Below are positions 33,603 through 45,259 of a stretch of DNA of 64,000 nt, one piece after another (the stretch's first letter is position 1; every line of letters begins with the position of its first letter). The stretch covers positions 30,798-94,797 of the forward strand of contig JAURYH010000031.1 of assembly GCA_030653975.1 (NCBI GenBank). Reading direction: 5' to 3'. This stretch comes from Hydrogenophaga sp. (lineage in GTDB: Bacteria > Pseudomonadota > Gammaproteobacteria > Burkholderiales > Burkholderiaceae_C). The position numbers were made by a program, and so were the translations under genes. A model generated the notes under the pieces. That model was given only the letters and a program-made list of their open reading frames with translations, searched no databases and was not told the DNA's origin.

Positions 33603-33609
33603 TTGCGGC

Positions 33610-34329
33610 ATGAGCCTGCAAGAAACCGTTTTGATGCAACTGCGCGACCTGATCCTGAGCGGCGAGTTCGCGCCCGGTCAGCGGCTGGCCGAGCAGCAGC
33701 TGGCCGAGCGCCTGGGCGCTTCGCGCACGCCGGTGCGCGCCGCGCTGGTCACGCTGGAGCAGGAAGGGCTGGTCGAGGCCAACGACACCGGCAAGTACCT
33801 GGTGCGGCAGTTCACGGCCCGGGAAGTCACGGACGCGATCGCGGTGCGGGGCCATCTGGAGGGCATGGCAGCGCGGCTGGTGGCCGAACACGGCGTGTCG
33901 CGCCAGCTGCAGGGCGATCTGCAGGCCTGTCTGGACGAAGGCGACCGGCTGCTCGCCGACAGTCCGCTCACGATCGAGAGTTACGCCGCCTACGCGGCCA
34001 TGAACGACCGTTTCCATGCGTTGATCCTGGATGCCTGCGGTAACCGGGCATTGCAGCGGGCCGTGGCGCTCAACGACAAGCTGCCGTTCGCTCCGGCGTC
34101 CGCCATGTTGCCCATGCAGGGCACGGTGGCGCTGGACCGCGACTGGATGCTCTACGCCCACCGCCAGCACCACATGCTGTTTGACGCGCTGCAGCGTGGC
34201 CAGGGCGCGCGTGCACAGGCCCTCGCGGTGGAACACACCGAGGTGGCGCAGATGAACATGCGGCTGGCGCTGGAGCGGCGCGCCGAGTCCGAGCGGTTCA
34301 TGCCCGGGATGCGGCTGGTCGTGGGCTGA
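33610..34329 (+). CDS. GntR family regulator (FCD type)
   Basis: 239 residues. An N-terminal winged helix ([36 protein letters not shown], residues about 11-47, with the typical R-T-P-V-R recognition helix) is joined to a helical FCD ligand-binding domain with its His/Asp metal ligands ([20 protein letters not shown]). Transcribed away from the Rieske/GS operon, with 79 bases between starts, so it is most likely the local repressor or activator of that operon, sensing the substrate or a pathway acid. Confidence 0.9.
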   Translation: MSLQETVLMQLRDLILSGEFAPGQRLAEQQLAERLGASRTPVRAALVTLEQEGLVEANDTGKYLVRQFTAREVTDAIAVRGHLEGMAARLVAEHGVSRQLQGDLQACLDEGDRLLADSPLTIESYAAYAAMNDRFHALILDACGNRALQRAVALNDKLPFAPASAMLPMQGTVALDRDWMLYAHRQHHMLFDALQRGQGARAQALAVEHTEVAQMNMRLALERRAESERFMPGMRLVVG

Positions 34330-34334
34330 AGACG

Positions 34335-34424
34335 GCCCCCCCTGCGCCGGCCCTGCGGGCCGTCACCCCCCAGGGGGCGATGCGAGTGGCCCGGCGAAGC
34401 CGGTTCCACCGCATCCTGGGTGGA
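34335..34424 (+). repeat. GC-rich intergenic repeat, type I copy 4
   Basis: Forward copy after the GntR gene: CCCCCCCTGCGCCGGCC / GGGCCG dyad, CCCCCCAGGGGG dyad, then GGCCCGGCGAAGCCGGTTCC and CATCCTGGGTG. It is the least disturbed type I copy in the window. The remaining 130 bases to the next start show nothing recognisable. Confidence 0.8.
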
Positions 34425-34555
34425 AGACATGCCGAGCCGGAGAGGGGGGCCCAGGGCATGTTTCGTTCCTCGGGGTGGTGCTGCAGGGCCATGGAAACCG
34501 AAGCGGGCGTGCGGTGCTCTGTCGCTCGGGTCTTTCGGCGGTGTATCGTGCCGAC

Positions 34556-36127
34556 ATGAGCGCCCAACCCGAACAAGAAACACCCGGCTGCGACAGCCTC
34601 GTGCTGCGCCGCGTGGCCATCGACACCTACCGCGAGAACGTCGCCTACCTGCACCGCGACTGCGCGGTCTACCGGGCCGAGGGCTTTCAGGCCCTGTCCA
34701 AGGTGGAGGTGCGCGCCAACGGCAAGCGCATCCTGGCCACGCTCAACGTGGTGGACGATGCGTCCATCGTCGGCTGCCACCAGCTCGGCGTGTCGGAAGA
34801 CGCTTTCGCCCAGCTGGATGTGCCCGATGGCCACCCGGCCTCGGTGTCGCAGGCCGAACCGGCCGAATCCATCCCGGCGCTGTTTCGCAAGATCAACGGC
34901 GAGCGCCTCACGCGCGATGACTTCCACGCCATCGTGGGTGACATCGCCCAGCACCGCTATTCCAAGATCGAGCTGACCGCCTTCGTGGTCGCCTGCAACC
35001 GCAGCGAGCTGGATCGCGAAGAGGTGTTTTTCCTCACCGAAGCCATGGTCGCCAGCGGCCGCCGGCTCGACTGGCACGAACCGCTGGTGGTGGACAAACA
35101 CTGCATCGGCGGCATCCCGGGCAACCGCACCTCGATGCTGGTGGTGCCCATCGTGGCCGCTTACGGGCTGGTGTTCCCCAAGACCTCGTCGCGCGCCATC
35201 ACATCGCCCGCGGGCACGGCCGACACCATGGAGGTGCTGGCGACGGTGGAACTGCCGTTCGACCGTTTGACGGAGATCGTGCGCACCCACAAGGGCTGCC
35301 TGGCCTGGGGCGGCACGGCCAACCTCTCGCCGGCCGACGATGTGCTGATTTCCGTGGAACGGCCGCTGGCGCTCGACTCGCCCGGTCAGATGGTGGCGTC
35401 CATCCTGTCGAAAAAGATCGCCGCCGGCGCCACGCACCTGGTGCTCGACATCCCCATCGGCCCCACGGCCAAGGTGCGTTCCATGCCCGAGGCGCAGCGC
35501 CTGCGCCGGCTGTTCGAGTACGTGGCGCAGCGCCTGCACCTGTCGCTTGACGTGGTCATCACCGACGGCCGCCAGCCCGTGGGGCAGGGGGTGGGGCCGG
35601 TGCTGGAGGCGCGCGACGTCATGCGGGTGCTGGAGAACCACCCCGATGCGCCGAACGACCTGCGGCAGAAGTCGCTGCGCCTGGCCGGGCGCCTGATCGA
35701 ATGCAGCCCCGACGTGCGCGGTGGTGACGGCTTCCGCATCGCGCGCGACATCCTCGATTCGGGTCGCGCGCTGGCCCAGATGCGGGCCATCATCGAGGCC
35801 CAGGGCTCGCGCGACTTTGATCACCAGCACCCGGTGCTGGGCGCGCTCACGCTGGAGGTGGGCGCGGCGCAGGCCGGCGTGGTGACCGGCATCGACAACC
35901 TGCAGATCGCGCAGATTGCCCGCCTGGCCGGTGCCCCCAAGGTGCAGGGCGCGGGCGTGGACCTGCTGCGAAAACTGGGCGACGAGGTGCGGGCGGGCGA
36001 AACGCTCTACCGCGTGCACGCCAGCTACCCGGCCGATTTCGAATTCGCGCGCCAGGCCTGCCTGCGCTGCAACGGTTTCAGCCTGGGTCAGGCCGATCAG
36101 GTGCCCCATGTCTTTGTGGAGTTCTGA
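34556..36127 (+). CDS. thymidine phosphorylase family 2 / AMP phosphorylase-like protein
   Basis: 523 residues from ATG 34556. An N-terminal extension of about 90 residues ([21 protein letters not shown]) forms the extra barrel seen in AMP phosphorylases (DeoA of archaea) and family-2 thymidine phosphorylases. Catalytic-domain marks are the phosphate/sugar motif [41 protein letters not shown] and [23 protein letters not shown]. The reaction is phosphorolysis of a nucleoside or of AMP; the pairing with a PRPP-synthase-like gene favours a nucleotide-ribose route. The stop overlaps the next start by one base (TGATG). Confidence 0.88.
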   Translation: MSAQPEQETPGCDSLVLRRVAIDTYRENVAYLHRDCAVYRAEGFQALSKVEVRANGKRILATLNVVDDASIVGCHQLGVSEDAFAQLDVPDGHPASVSQAEPAESIPALFRKINGERLTRDDFHAIVGDIAQHRYSKIELTAFVVACNRSELDREEVFFLTEAMVASGRRLDWHEPLVVDKHCIGGIPGNRTSMLVVPIVAAYGLVFPKTSSRAITSPAGTADTMEVLATVELPFDRLTEIVRTHKGCLAWGGTANLSPADDVLISVERPLALDSPGQMVASILSKKIAAGATHLVLDIPIGPTAKVRSMPEAQRLRRLFEYVAQRLHLSLDVVITDGRQPVGQGVGPVLEARDVMRVLENHPDAPNDLRQKSLRLAGRLIECSPDVRGGDGFRIARDILDSGRALAQMRAIIEAQGSRDFDHQHPVLGALTLEVGAAQAGVVTGIDNLQIAQIARLAGAPKVQGAGVDLLRKLGDEVRAGETLYRVHASYPADFEFARQACLRCNGFSLGQADQVPHVFVEF

Positions 36128-37035
36128 TGCATCCCACCCTCTCCTCTGGTTGCCTGTTGTGCTTTGACGATGAGCAGGCCATCGCCCAGGCCGCCGCCGA
36201 GGCGGCCGGTCTGTCGCTGGCGGTCATTCAGCGCCACCGCTTTCCGGATGGCGAGCTGCGCCTGCGCCTGCCCGAGAGCCTGCCGCCGCGCGTGGTGTTC
36301 TGGCGCGGCCTGCACCAGCCGAACGAAAAACTGGTCGAGATCCTGCTGGTCGCGCGCACCGCGCACCAGCTCGGCGCCATGCACCTCACGCTGGTGGCGC
36401 CTTACCTGGCCTACATGCGGCAGGACATCGCGTTCAACCCCGGCGAAGCGGTGAGCCAGCGCATCGTCGGCCGCTTCCTGGCCGGTCTGTTTGACGCCGT
36501 GATCACGGTGGACCCGCACCTGCACCGCGTGGCGACGCTGGACGAGGCCATACCGGTGAAAGACGCCGTCGTGCTCAGTGGCGCACCGCTGCTGGCCGAC
36601 CACATCGCCACGCAGCGCAAGGACGTGCTGCTGATCGGCCCCGACGAAGAGTCGCTGCAATGGGTGGCCCAGGCGGCTCAGCGCCACGGCTGGGAGAGTG
36701 GGGTGTGCCGCAAGACGCGCCACGGTGACCGGCATGTGGCCATCGAACTGCCCAGCCTGCCCATCGCCGGGCGGTCTGTGGTGCTGATGGACGACATGGC
36801 CAGTTCCGGCCACACGGTGGCCCAGGCCGCGCGGCAGCTGAAGGCGGCGGGCGCGGCTTCGGTGGACGTGGCGGTGACGCACGCGCTGTTTGCCGCTGGC
36901 GCGGTGCAACTGATCCGCGAAGCCGGTGCCGGCCAGATCTGGAGCACCGACTGCGTTCCCCATGCCAGCAACGCGGTGAGCATCGTGCCCGCGGTGGCCG
37001 AGGTGTTGCGCGCATTGCAGGCTCGAACGGTCTGA
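36127..37035 (+). CDS. ribose-phosphate pyrophosphokinase-like protein
   Basis: 302 residues. PRPP synthetase fold: IQRHRFPDGELRLRLPE, the ATP-side His segment ITVDPHLHRVATL, and the PRPP-binding loop VVLMDDMASSGHTVAQAARQL. It is shorter and more diverged than the housekeeping Prs (about 315), so it is probably a second, specialised copy. It could make PRPP, or use ribose 1,5-bisphosphate or ADP-linked substrates in concert with the phosphorylase upstream; that link is inference from the one-base overlap. Confidence 0.87.
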   Translation: MHPTLSSGCLLCFDDEQAIAQAAAEAAGLSLAVIQRHRFPDGELRLRLPESLPPRVVFWRGLHQPNEKLVEILLVARTAHQLGAMHLTLVAPYLAYMRQDIAFNPGEAVSQRIVGRFLAGLFDAVITVDPHLHRVATLDEAIPVKDAVVLSGAPLLADHIATQRKDVLLIGPDEESLQWVAQAAQRHGWESGVCRKTRHGDRHVAIELPSLPIAGRSVVLMDDMASSGHTVAQAARQLKAAGAASVDVAVTHALFAAGAVQLIREAGAGQIWSTDCVPHASNAVSIVPAVAEVLRALQARTV

Positions 37036-37080
37036 AAGTACGCCCGGCATCGGCAAATGGCCAGTGTTGTTGGCCCATGT

Positions 37081-37094
37081 TTGATCCGGGTCAA
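37081..37094. promoter_or_regulatory. FNR/ANR-type box
   Basis: TTGATCCGGGTCAA matches the FNR/ANR consensus TTGAT-N4-ATCAA with one mismatch and is flanked by T-rich sequence. It sits 146 bases before the acyl-CoA ligase start, in a 205-base gap that holds nothing else recognisable. Suggests activation under low oxygen. Confidence 0.6.
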
Positions 37095-37240
37095 GAAATG
37101 GCTCAGCTCGCTGGACAAGCGGCCTCGCTTGGGAGGACCATTTTGTTTCCAGTGCACAGGTCGGGTCGATAGCGTTCGCGGCGACAGCCGCCTTGGCGGG
37201 CACCGGCGGTTCTTGCCAATCGGAGACATCGGAGACAACA

Positions 37241-39004
<1,764 letters not shown>

Positions 39005-39005
39005 G

Positions 39006-39088
39006 AGCCCCCACGCTCCGCCGCTTCTCGGGTCGCTGCCCCCTCAGGGGGCTGGGCCTGCCTTGGGGCGGCCCGGCGGCTGGCCCGT
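39006..39088 (+). repeat. GC-rich intergenic repeat, type II copy 2
   Basis: Forward copy: GCCCCCACGCTCCGCCGCTT, then GGTCGCTGCCCCCTCAGGGGG, then CCTGCCTTGGGGCGGCCCGGCGGC. It matches, in reverse, the element inside btuC at 7257-7326. It fills the gap between the ligase and the E1 alpha gene. Confidence 0.7.
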
Positions 39089-39107
39089 TGACGACTGGGA
39101 CCACGAC

Positions 39108-40106
39108 ATGACCGACAAGATCCACCTCGATCGCGGCCACCTGCACCACCTGTACCGCGAGATGCTGCGCATCCGGCGCTTCGAAGCCAAGTGCGTCGAG
39201 CTCTACCAGGCGCAGAAGATCCGCGGTTTCCTGCACCTGTACGACGGCGAGGAGGCCGTGGCCGTGGGGGTGATGGATGCGCTGGAGCCGCGCGACGCGG
39301 TGCTGGCCACCTACCGCGAGCACGGCCATGCGCTGGCGCGCGGCGTGCCGATGGCGCCGCTCATGGCCGAGATGCTGGGCAAGCTCGAAGGTTGTTGCCG
39401 CGGGCGCGGTGGCTCCATGCACCTGTTTCATCACGAGCACCGATTCTTCGGCGGCAACGCCATCGTCGGCGGCGGCCTGCCGCTGGCCGTGGGCATCGCC
39501 ATGGCCGACCAGCAGCTGCGGCCGGGCGCGGTGACGGCCTGCTTCTTTGGCGAGGGTGCGGTGGCCGAGGGCGCGTTTCACGAAAGCATGAACCTGGCGG
39601 CCATCTGGAAGCTGCCGGTGCTGTTCGTGTGTGAAAACAACCTCTACGCCATGGGCGTTCCGCTGGCCGATTCGGAATCGCAGACCGAGGTGTACCGCAA
39701 GGCCGATGCCTACCGCATGGCGTCGGCCCAGGTCGATGCGATGGACCCGGTCCAGATGGCCGCCGCGGCGCGGCGCGCGGTGGCGCATGTGCGCGCCGGC
39801 CTCGGGCCGTATTTTCTGGAATGCCGCACCTACCGCTTCCGCGCGCACTCGATGTTCGACACCCAGGCCTACCGCACGCGGGGCGAGATCGAAGACTGGC
39901 GCCAGCGCGATCCGATCGAGCGCTTGCGCCACTGGATGGAGGGTAACCACCTGCTGACCCCCGACGAGGCAGCGGCGATCGACACCGGCATCCTGACCGA
40001 GATCGACGCCGCGGTGGCGTTTGCCGAGGCCGGCACGCTGGAGCCGGTGGACCAGCTGGAGCGCTTTGTGCTGATGGACTCGGTGGTGCAGGAGGCCCAG
40101 AAATGA
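39108..40106 (+). CDS. 2-oxoacid dehydrogenase E1 component, alpha subunit
   Basis: 332 residues from ATG 39108; the frame is open further back through the repeat. It has the TPP-binding motif [22 protein letters not shown]...FVCENN, with the G-D/E-G...N-N spacing of the thiamine fold. Also [24 protein letters not shown] and [12 protein letters not shown] (phosphorylation-loop region). Belongs to the PdhA/AcoA group. It overlaps the beta-subunit gene by 4 bases. Pyruvate or acetoin are the likely substrates. Confidence 0.92.
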   Translation: MTDKIHLDRGHLHHLYREMLRIRRFEAKCVELYQAQKIRGFLHLYDGEEAVAVGVMDALEPRDAVLATYREHGHALARGVPMAPLMAEMLGKLEGCCRGRGGSMHLFHHEHRFFGGNAIVGGGLPLAVGIAMADQQLRPGAVTACFFGEGAVAEGAFHESMNLAAIWKLPVLFVCENNLYAMGVPLADSESQTEVYRKADAYRMASAQVDAMDPVQMAAAARRAVAHVRAGLGPYFLECRTYRFRAHSMFDTQAYRTRGEIEDWRQRDPIERLRHWMEGNHLLTPDEAAAIDTGILTEIDAAVAFAEAGTLEPVDQLERFVLMDSVVQEAQK

Positions 40107-41095
40107 GCACCGGACCGACCCGGATGACCTACCGCGAAGCCTGCCGCCAGGCGATCCGCGACGCGCTGCTGGCCGATGCCCGCTGCTTCGTGATGGGCGA
40201 GGACGTGGGCAAGTACGGCGGTTGTTACGCCGTGACCAAGGGCCTGCTGGAAGAGTTCGGCCCCGCCCGCATCGTGGACACACCGCTGGCCGAAGTCGGC
40301 TTTGTGGGCGCTGGCGTGGGGGCTGCACTGGCCGGTCTGCGCCCCATCGTCGAGATCATGACCTGCAACTTCAGCCTGCTCGCGCTGGACCAGATCATGA
40401 ACAACGCCGCCACCATCCCGCACATGTCGGGCGGGCAGTTCGCGGTGCCGCTGGTGATCCGCATGGCCACCGGCGCCGGGCGGCAGCTGGCGGCGCAGCA
40501 TTCGCACAGCCTGGAGGGCTGGTTCGCCCACATCCCGGGGCTCAAGGTGCTGGTGCCCGGCACGGTGGAAGACGCGCGCCACATGCTGGCCGCCGCACTG
40601 GCCGATCCCAACCCGGTGCTGATCTTCGAACACATCGTGCTCTACAACGCCGAGGGCGAGCTGGACCCGGCGGTCACCGCGGTGGACATTGAGCACGCGC
40701 GCGTGCGCCGAGCGGGCAAAGACGTCAGCCTGGTGACCTACGGCAACAGCCTGCCCAAGTGCCTGGCGGCGGCGCAGCAGCTGGCGGGCGAAGGCATCGA
40801 GGCCGAGGTGATCGACCTGCGGGTGCTGCGTCCGCTGGACACCGCCACCGTGATCGAGTCGGTTTCGCGCACGCACCGCTGCGTGATCGTGGACGAGGGC
40901 TGGAAGAGCGGCTCGATCTCGGCCGAAATCGCGGCCCGGCTGGCCGAAGAAGCGCTCTACGAACTCGACGCGCCGGTGCGCCGCGTCTGCGCCCGCGAGG
41001 TGCCGGTACCCTACGCCGAACACATGGAAATCGCCAGCCTGCCCCAGGTGGCCGACATCGTGGCCGCGGCGCGATGCCTGGTGAAAGCGGGGTAG
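40103..41095 (+). CDS. 2-oxoacid dehydrogenase E1 component, beta subunit
   Basis: 330 residues. Typical E1 beta: [41 protein letters not shown] at the start (here spread over residues 6-46), [50 protein letters not shown] and the C-terminal [35 protein letters not shown]. Together with the alpha subunit it forms the alpha2beta2 TPP decarboxylase of the complex. E2 follows after 5 bases. Confidence 0.93.
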   Translation: MSTGPTRMTYREACRQAIRDALLADARCFVMGEDVGKYGGCYAVTKGLLEEFGPARIVDTPLAEVGFVGAGVGAALAGLRPIVEIMTCNFSLLALDQIMNNAATIPHMSGGQFAVPLVIRMATGAGRQLAAQHSHSLEGWFAHIPGLKVLVPGTVEDARHMLAAALADPNPVLIFEHIVLYNAEGELDPAVTAVDIEHARVRRAGKDVSLVTYGNSLPKCLAAAQQLAGEGIEAEVIDLRVLRPLDTATVIESVSRTHRCVIVDEGWKSGSISAEIAARLAEEALYELDAPVRRVCAREVPVPYAEHMEIASLPQVADIVAAARCLVKAG

Positions 41096-41100
41096 GGCGC

Positions 41101-42324
41101 ATGGCCGAATTTCTCATGCCTTCCCTGGGCGCCGACATGGAGACCGGCACCGTGGTGCAGTGGCTCGTCCAGCCGGGTGCCCGCGTGAAACCGGGCGATG
41201 TGGTCGCGGTGGTGGAAACCCACAAGGGCGCCATCGACGTCGAGATCTTTCTGGACGGCGTGATCGGCGAACTCGCGCCCTTGGGCGAAAGCCTGCCGGT
41301 GGGCGCGGTGCTGGCGCGGGTGGCGGTGGCCGGAGAGGAAGGCACTTCAGCGCCGCCTGCGGCGCTCGTCTCGCGGGCCGCGCCGTCTGCGATCCCCTCG
41401 TCGGTTGCGGGCGCACCTGTTGAGGCCCCCGCAGCGGCGCCGGCCCTGCCTGCGATGCCGGCCGCGATGCCGCAGCGCGCCCGCGTCAGCCCTGCAGCGC
41501 GCCGCCGTGCGCAAGCGCTTGGGCTGCAGCCAGACGCCTTGCGCGGCACCGGCATGGACGGCTCGGTCACCTTGGCCGATGTCGAGCGCGCGGCATCGCA
41601 ACCCCAACCCGCAGCCATGCAGGCGGTGGCACCGCAACGGGTGAAGCCGGTCGGTTTCGATGCCGCCCAGATGCGCCAGGCGATCGCGGCGGCGATGAGC
41701 CGCTCCAAACGCGAGATCCCGCACTACTACCTGGCTGAAACGGTGGATTTCGCAGCGGCCCAGGCCTGGCTCGACCACTGGAACCGCGATCGCCTGCCGC
41801 AAGACCGGCTGCTCAGCGCGGTGCTGCTGCTCAAGGCGACGGCGCTCGCTTTGCGCGATGTGCCGCAGCTCAACGGCTTTTACGAGAGCGGGCAGTTCCG
41901 CCCCGGCGATGGCATCCACATTGGCTGGGCGATTGCCCTGCGCGGCGGCGGTCTGGTGGCGCCGGCCATCCACCACGCCGACCAGAAGACCCTGCCCGAG
42001 CTCATGAGCGCGCTGCGCGATCTGGTGCAGCGGGCACGGGCTGGTGGTCTGCGCAGCTCCGAACTCACCGATCCGACCATCACCGTCTCCAGCCTGGGCG
42101 ACCGCGGTGCCGCGAGCGTGTGGGGTGTCATCTACCCGCCACAGGTGGCGATCGTCGGCTTTGGGCGCGTGCTGTCGCAACCCTGGGTGGTGGACGGGCA
42201 GGTGTTGCCTCGCCCGGTGGTGAACGCCAGCCTGGCGGCCGATCACCGCGCCAGCGACGGCCACCTCGGTGGCCAGTTGCTGGTGGCCATCCACCGCGCT
42301 CTGCAAACACCACAAGACCTCTGA
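41101..42324 (+). CDS. dihydrolipoamide acyltransferase (E2)
   Basis: 407 residues. Residues 1-80 are one lipoyl domain with the modified Lys in VETHKGAIDVE. A Pro/Ala-rich linker follows. A peripheral-subunit-binding domain lies near residues 125-165 (RVSPAARRRAQALGLQP...GTGMDGSVTLADVE). The catalytic domain has SRSKREIPHYYLAETVDF and ends with the active-site AADHRASDGHLGG. All catalytic residues look intact. There is no E3 (lipoamide dehydrogenase) gene next to it; E3 must be shared from another locus. Confidence 0.93.
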   Translation: MAEFLMPSLGADMETGTVVQWLVQPGARVKPGDVVAVVETHKGAIDVEIFLDGVIGELAPLGESLPVGAVLARVAVAGEEGTSAPPAALVSRAAPSAIPSSVAGAPVEAPAAAPALPAMPAAMPQRARVSPAARRRAQALGLQPDALRGTGMDGSVTLADVERAASQPQPAAMQAVAPQRVKPVGFDAAQMRQAIAAAMSRSKREIPHYYLAETVDFAAAQAWLDHWNRDRLPQDRLLSAVLLLKATALALRDVPQLNGFYESGQFRPGDGIHIGWAIALRGGGLVAPAIHHADQKTLPELMSALRDLVQRARAGGLRSSELTDPTITVSSLGDRGAASVWGVIYPPQVAIVGFGRVLSQPWVVDGQVLPRPVVNASLAADHRASDGHLGGQLLVAIHRALQTPQDL

Positions 42325-42338
42325 ACCAGGAGCAAGCC

Positions 42339-42575
42339 ATGAACCCAGCCGACATCCGACAGCTGGCCGCCGACGTGCTGGCCGGCATCGCGCCCGAAGC
42401 GGACCTGAGCACCGTCGCCGACCACGAAGACCTGCGCGAAACCCTGGACCTCGACTCCATGGACTTCCTCAACTTCATCATCGGCCTGAGCCAGGGCAGT
42501 GGTGTGCCAATACCTGAAAGCGACTACCCCCGGCTGTTCACCCTGCAGGGGCTGGTGGCGTACCTGACGCGGTAG
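42339..42575 (+). CDS. acyl carrier protein
   Basis: 78 residues, four-helix ACP type. The phosphopantetheine attachment Ser is Ser40 in ETLDLDSMDFLNF. Acidic composition. The gene is 14 bases after E2 with its own ribosome-binding site (CCAGGAGC), so it is in the same operon as the ligase and the E1/E2 genes. It is not next to fatty-acid synthesis genes and is unlikely to be the housekeeping AcpP. A role in accepting an acyl group from the complex or ligase is inference. Confidence 0.88.
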   Translation: MNPADIRQLAADVLAGIAPEADLSTVADHEDLRETLDLDSMDFLNFIIGLSQGSGVPIPESDYPRLFTLQGLVAYLTR

Positions 42576-42718
42576 GCCGTTGCCGCGGCGGGCGGGCCGG
42601 CGCATCGGTGTTTCACCGGGCGGTGACATCCGCCTCCCCGCCAGGGGCGTGCCACTGGTCGCTTGCGTGGTTACCGTCAGGAGGCATACAGTGAGAGCGG
42701 TATCTCTGTGGAGTTGCG

Positions 42719-44203
42719 ATGAAAACAGGTCATGCCATGGGTCGCTTCAGCCTCCGCGGCTGGTGCATGTGGGGCGCGCTGTTGTGGGCCCTCATGGTGA
42801 CCGGTGCGCGGGCAGAACCGGTGGTGGTCCTCACGGTGCAGGGTGCCATCGGCCCCGCCAGCATGGACTACATCGTGCGGGGCTTGCAGCATGCCCAGCA
42901 ACAGGGTGCACCGCTGGTGGTGCTGGAACTGGACACCCCCGGCGGACTCGACACCTCCATGCGCCAGATCATTCAGGCCATCCTGGCCTCACCCGTTCCG
43001 GTGGCCACCTACGTGACGCCCCAGGGCGCGCGGGCCGCCAGCGCCGGCACCTACATCCTCTACGCCAGCCACATCGCCGCCATGGCGCCGGCCACCACAC
43101 TGGGCGCCGCCACGCCCGTGGCCGTCGGCATGCCGGGGGCACCCCAGGCACCCCGGGAGCGACCCGATCCCAGCACCCCGGCGCCCAAGGGCACACCGGA
43201 AACGCCTGCACCCGCATCGCCCGCCGACGCCATGACCGCCAAGCAGGTCAACGACGCTGCCGCTTTCATCCGCGGCCTGGCGGTGCAACACGGACGCAAT
43301 GCGGCGTGGGCCGAGCGCGCGGTGCGCGAGGCCGCGAGCCTGAGCGCGACCGAAGCCTTGCGCGAGAAGGTCGTGGACGTGGTGGCCCTGGACATCGCCG
43401 ACCTGCTGGCGCAGATCGACGGGCGCACCGTGCGCATGGCCAGCGGCGAGCTGCGCCTGCAGACGCGCGGCCTGACCACCCTGGCCCAGCCGCCCGACTG
43501 GCGCCACCGCCTGCTGGGCGTGATCGCCAACCCGAGTCTGGCCTTGATCCTGCTGATGATCGGGGTCTATGGCCTGATGTTCGAGTTTTCGTCACCGGGC
43601 TTTGGCCTGCCCGGCACGGTGGGTGCGGTCTGCCTGCTGCTGGCCATGTTTGCGTTGCAGCTGCTGCCGGTGAACTACGCGGCGCTCGCGCTGATCCTGC
43701 TGGGCTTTGCGTTGCTGGCGGCCGAACTGCTTTCCCCGTCTTTTGGCGTGCTCGGCGTGGGCGGTGTCGTGGCGTTCATTGCGGGCGGACTGCTGCTGTT
43801 CGACAGCGATGTGCCCGGCATGGGCGTGCCCTTGCCGTTGATTTTCGGCATCGCCGTCACGGCCGCGGCCGCGGTGTTGCTGGGCGGTGGCATGGCGTTG
43901 CGGGCGCGCCGCGCGCCGGTGGTCAGCGGCGGCGAACACATGATCGGTGCGCTCGGCGAGGTGCTCCTGGTCCAGGGCGATGAGGTCTGGGCGGAGGTGC
44001 ATGGCGAGCGCTGGCAGGTGCGCTCGGACGCGCCCCTGCTGCCTGGGCAGCGTGTGCGCGTGGTGGGCCTGGGCGCAGCGCCGAACCGCTCCCAAGCCAG
44101 CGCGCACCGCAGCCCGCAGGGCGAAGGCTCAACAGGTTACGACCTGCTGCTGCAGGTCCAGCCCGATACCGTAAACACTTCGGCATCCCAATCATCCACC
44201 TGA
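42719..44203 (+). CDS. NfeD family membrane-bound serine protease (NfeD1b type)
   Basis: 494 residues, with ATG 42719 or 42737 as start. A signal/anchor segment ([15 protein letters not shown]) is followed by a ClpP-like serine protease domain: [20 protein letters not shown], and [14 protein letters not shown] with the nucleophile Ser. A Pro-rich insert follows (residues about 140-175). Next come several membrane helices ([25 protein letters not shown]) and a C-terminal soluble OB-fold NfeD domain. The family pairs with stomatin/slipin, which follows 14 bases downstream. Presumed role: membrane quality control. Confidence 0.9.
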   Translation: MKTGHAMGRFSLRGWCMWGALLWALMVTGARAEPVVVLTVQGAIGPASMDYIVRGLQHAQQQGAPLVVLELDTPGGLDTSMRQIIQAILASPVPVATYVTPQGARAASAGTYILYASHIAAMAPATTLGAATPVAVGMPGAPQAPRERPDPSTPAPKGTPETPAPASPADAMTAKQVNDAAAFIRGLAVQHGRNAAWAERAVREAASLSATEALREKVVDVVALDIADLLAQIDGRTVRMASGELRLQTRGLTTLAQPPDWRHRLLGVIANPSLALILLMIGVYGLMFEFSSPGFGLPGTVGAVCLLLAMFALQLLPVNYAALALILLGFALLAAELLSPSFGVLGVGGVVAFIAGGLLLFDSDVPGMGVPLPLIFGIAVTAAAAVLLGGGMALRARRAPVVSGGEHMIGALGEVLLVQGDEVWAEVHGERWQVRSDAPLLPGQRVRVVGLGAAPNRSQASAHRSPQGEGSTGYDLLLQVQPDTVNTSASQSST

Positions 44204-44217
44204 AGGAGGCAACCACG

Positions 44218-44994
44218 ATGTTCGATTTCAACCTGGGGCTGGGCGCGATCCTCGTGCCTGTTGTGCTGGTTCTGCTGGCATCGTCTTTTCGCATCCTGCG
44301 TGAGTACGAACGCGGCGTGGTGTTCCAGCTGGGCAGGTTCTGGAAGGTCAAGGGCCCCGGCCTGGTGATCGTGATTCCCGGCCTGCAGCAGATGGTGCGG
44401 GTCGATCTGCGCGTGGTGACCATGGACGTGCCGCCGCAGGATGTGATCTCGCGCGACAACGTGTCGGTCAAGGTCAACGCGGTGGTGTTCTTCCGCGTCG
44501 TAGCACCGGACAAGGCCATCATCCAGGTGGAAAACTTTCTCGTGGCCACCAGCCAGCTCGCGCAGACCACACTGCGTGTGGTGCTGGGCAAACACGAACT
44601 CGACGAAATGCTGGCCGAGCGCGAGCGGCTCAACCTTGACGTGCAGCAGATCCTGGACGCGCAGACCGGTGCCTGGGGCATCAAGGTGACCAACGTTGAA
44701 ATCAAACACATCGACCTCAACGAGTCCATGGTGCGCGCCATCGCGCGCCAGGCCGAAGCCGAGCGCGAGCGGCGCGCCAAGGTGATCCACGCCGAAGGCG
44801 AGAAGCAGGCGGCGGTGGCCCTGCTGGAAGCGGCACAGATGCTGTCACAACAACCCGAAGCCATGCAGTTGCGCTACCTGCAAACCATGACGCAGGTGGC
44901 TGGTGATCGCGCCTCGACCATCGTGTTTCCGCTCCCGATGGACCTGCTCGGGCGCATGCTCGAGACGCCCCGACCGCCCGACCCCCGGGGATGA
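44218..44994 (+). CDS. slipin (stomatin-like SPFH-domain protein)
   Basis: 258 residues. An N-terminal membrane helix ([16 protein letters not shown]) is followed by the SPFH/PHB core: [47 protein letters not shown] and [18 protein letters not shown], then [45 protein letters not shown] coiled coil (given here in pieces). It partners with the NfeD protease upstream, the common bacterial pair, scaffolding a membrane microdomain. Confidence 0.94.
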   Translation: MFDFNLGLGAILVPVVLVLLASSFRILREYERGVVFQLGRFWKVKGPGLVIVIPGLQQMVRVDLRVVTMDVPPQDVISRDNVSVKVNAVVFFRVVAPDKAIIQVENFLVATSQLAQTTLRVVLGKHELDEMLAERERLNLDVQQILDAQTGAWGIKVTNVEIKHIDLNESMVRAIARQAEAERERRAKVIHAEGEKQAAVALLEAAQMLSQQPEAMQLRYLQTMTQVAGDRASTIVFPLPMDLLGRMLETPRPPDPRG

Positions 44995-45259
44995 GCTTCA
45001 GCGCAGCGTGCCCGGCTCCCTGGCGGTCGCGGGGAGGCGTTTCTGTGAACAAACCCTAAGCGCGCCAGCGCACCGACTGGCGCGAACGGCCTGTCTAAGC
45101 TGCGACGGGACGGAAGCTCCAAGCCACAAGGCTGGATTTCTGCTCAAACGTGGCGATGGCCTGATCTGCCGACGCTCGAAGTCCGTGCCAGAGGCTGATC
45201 GACTCTGCAGGGCTGCTCTTCACGTGAGGGTGGTCCTCGTATGCCACCAAGGAACCATC

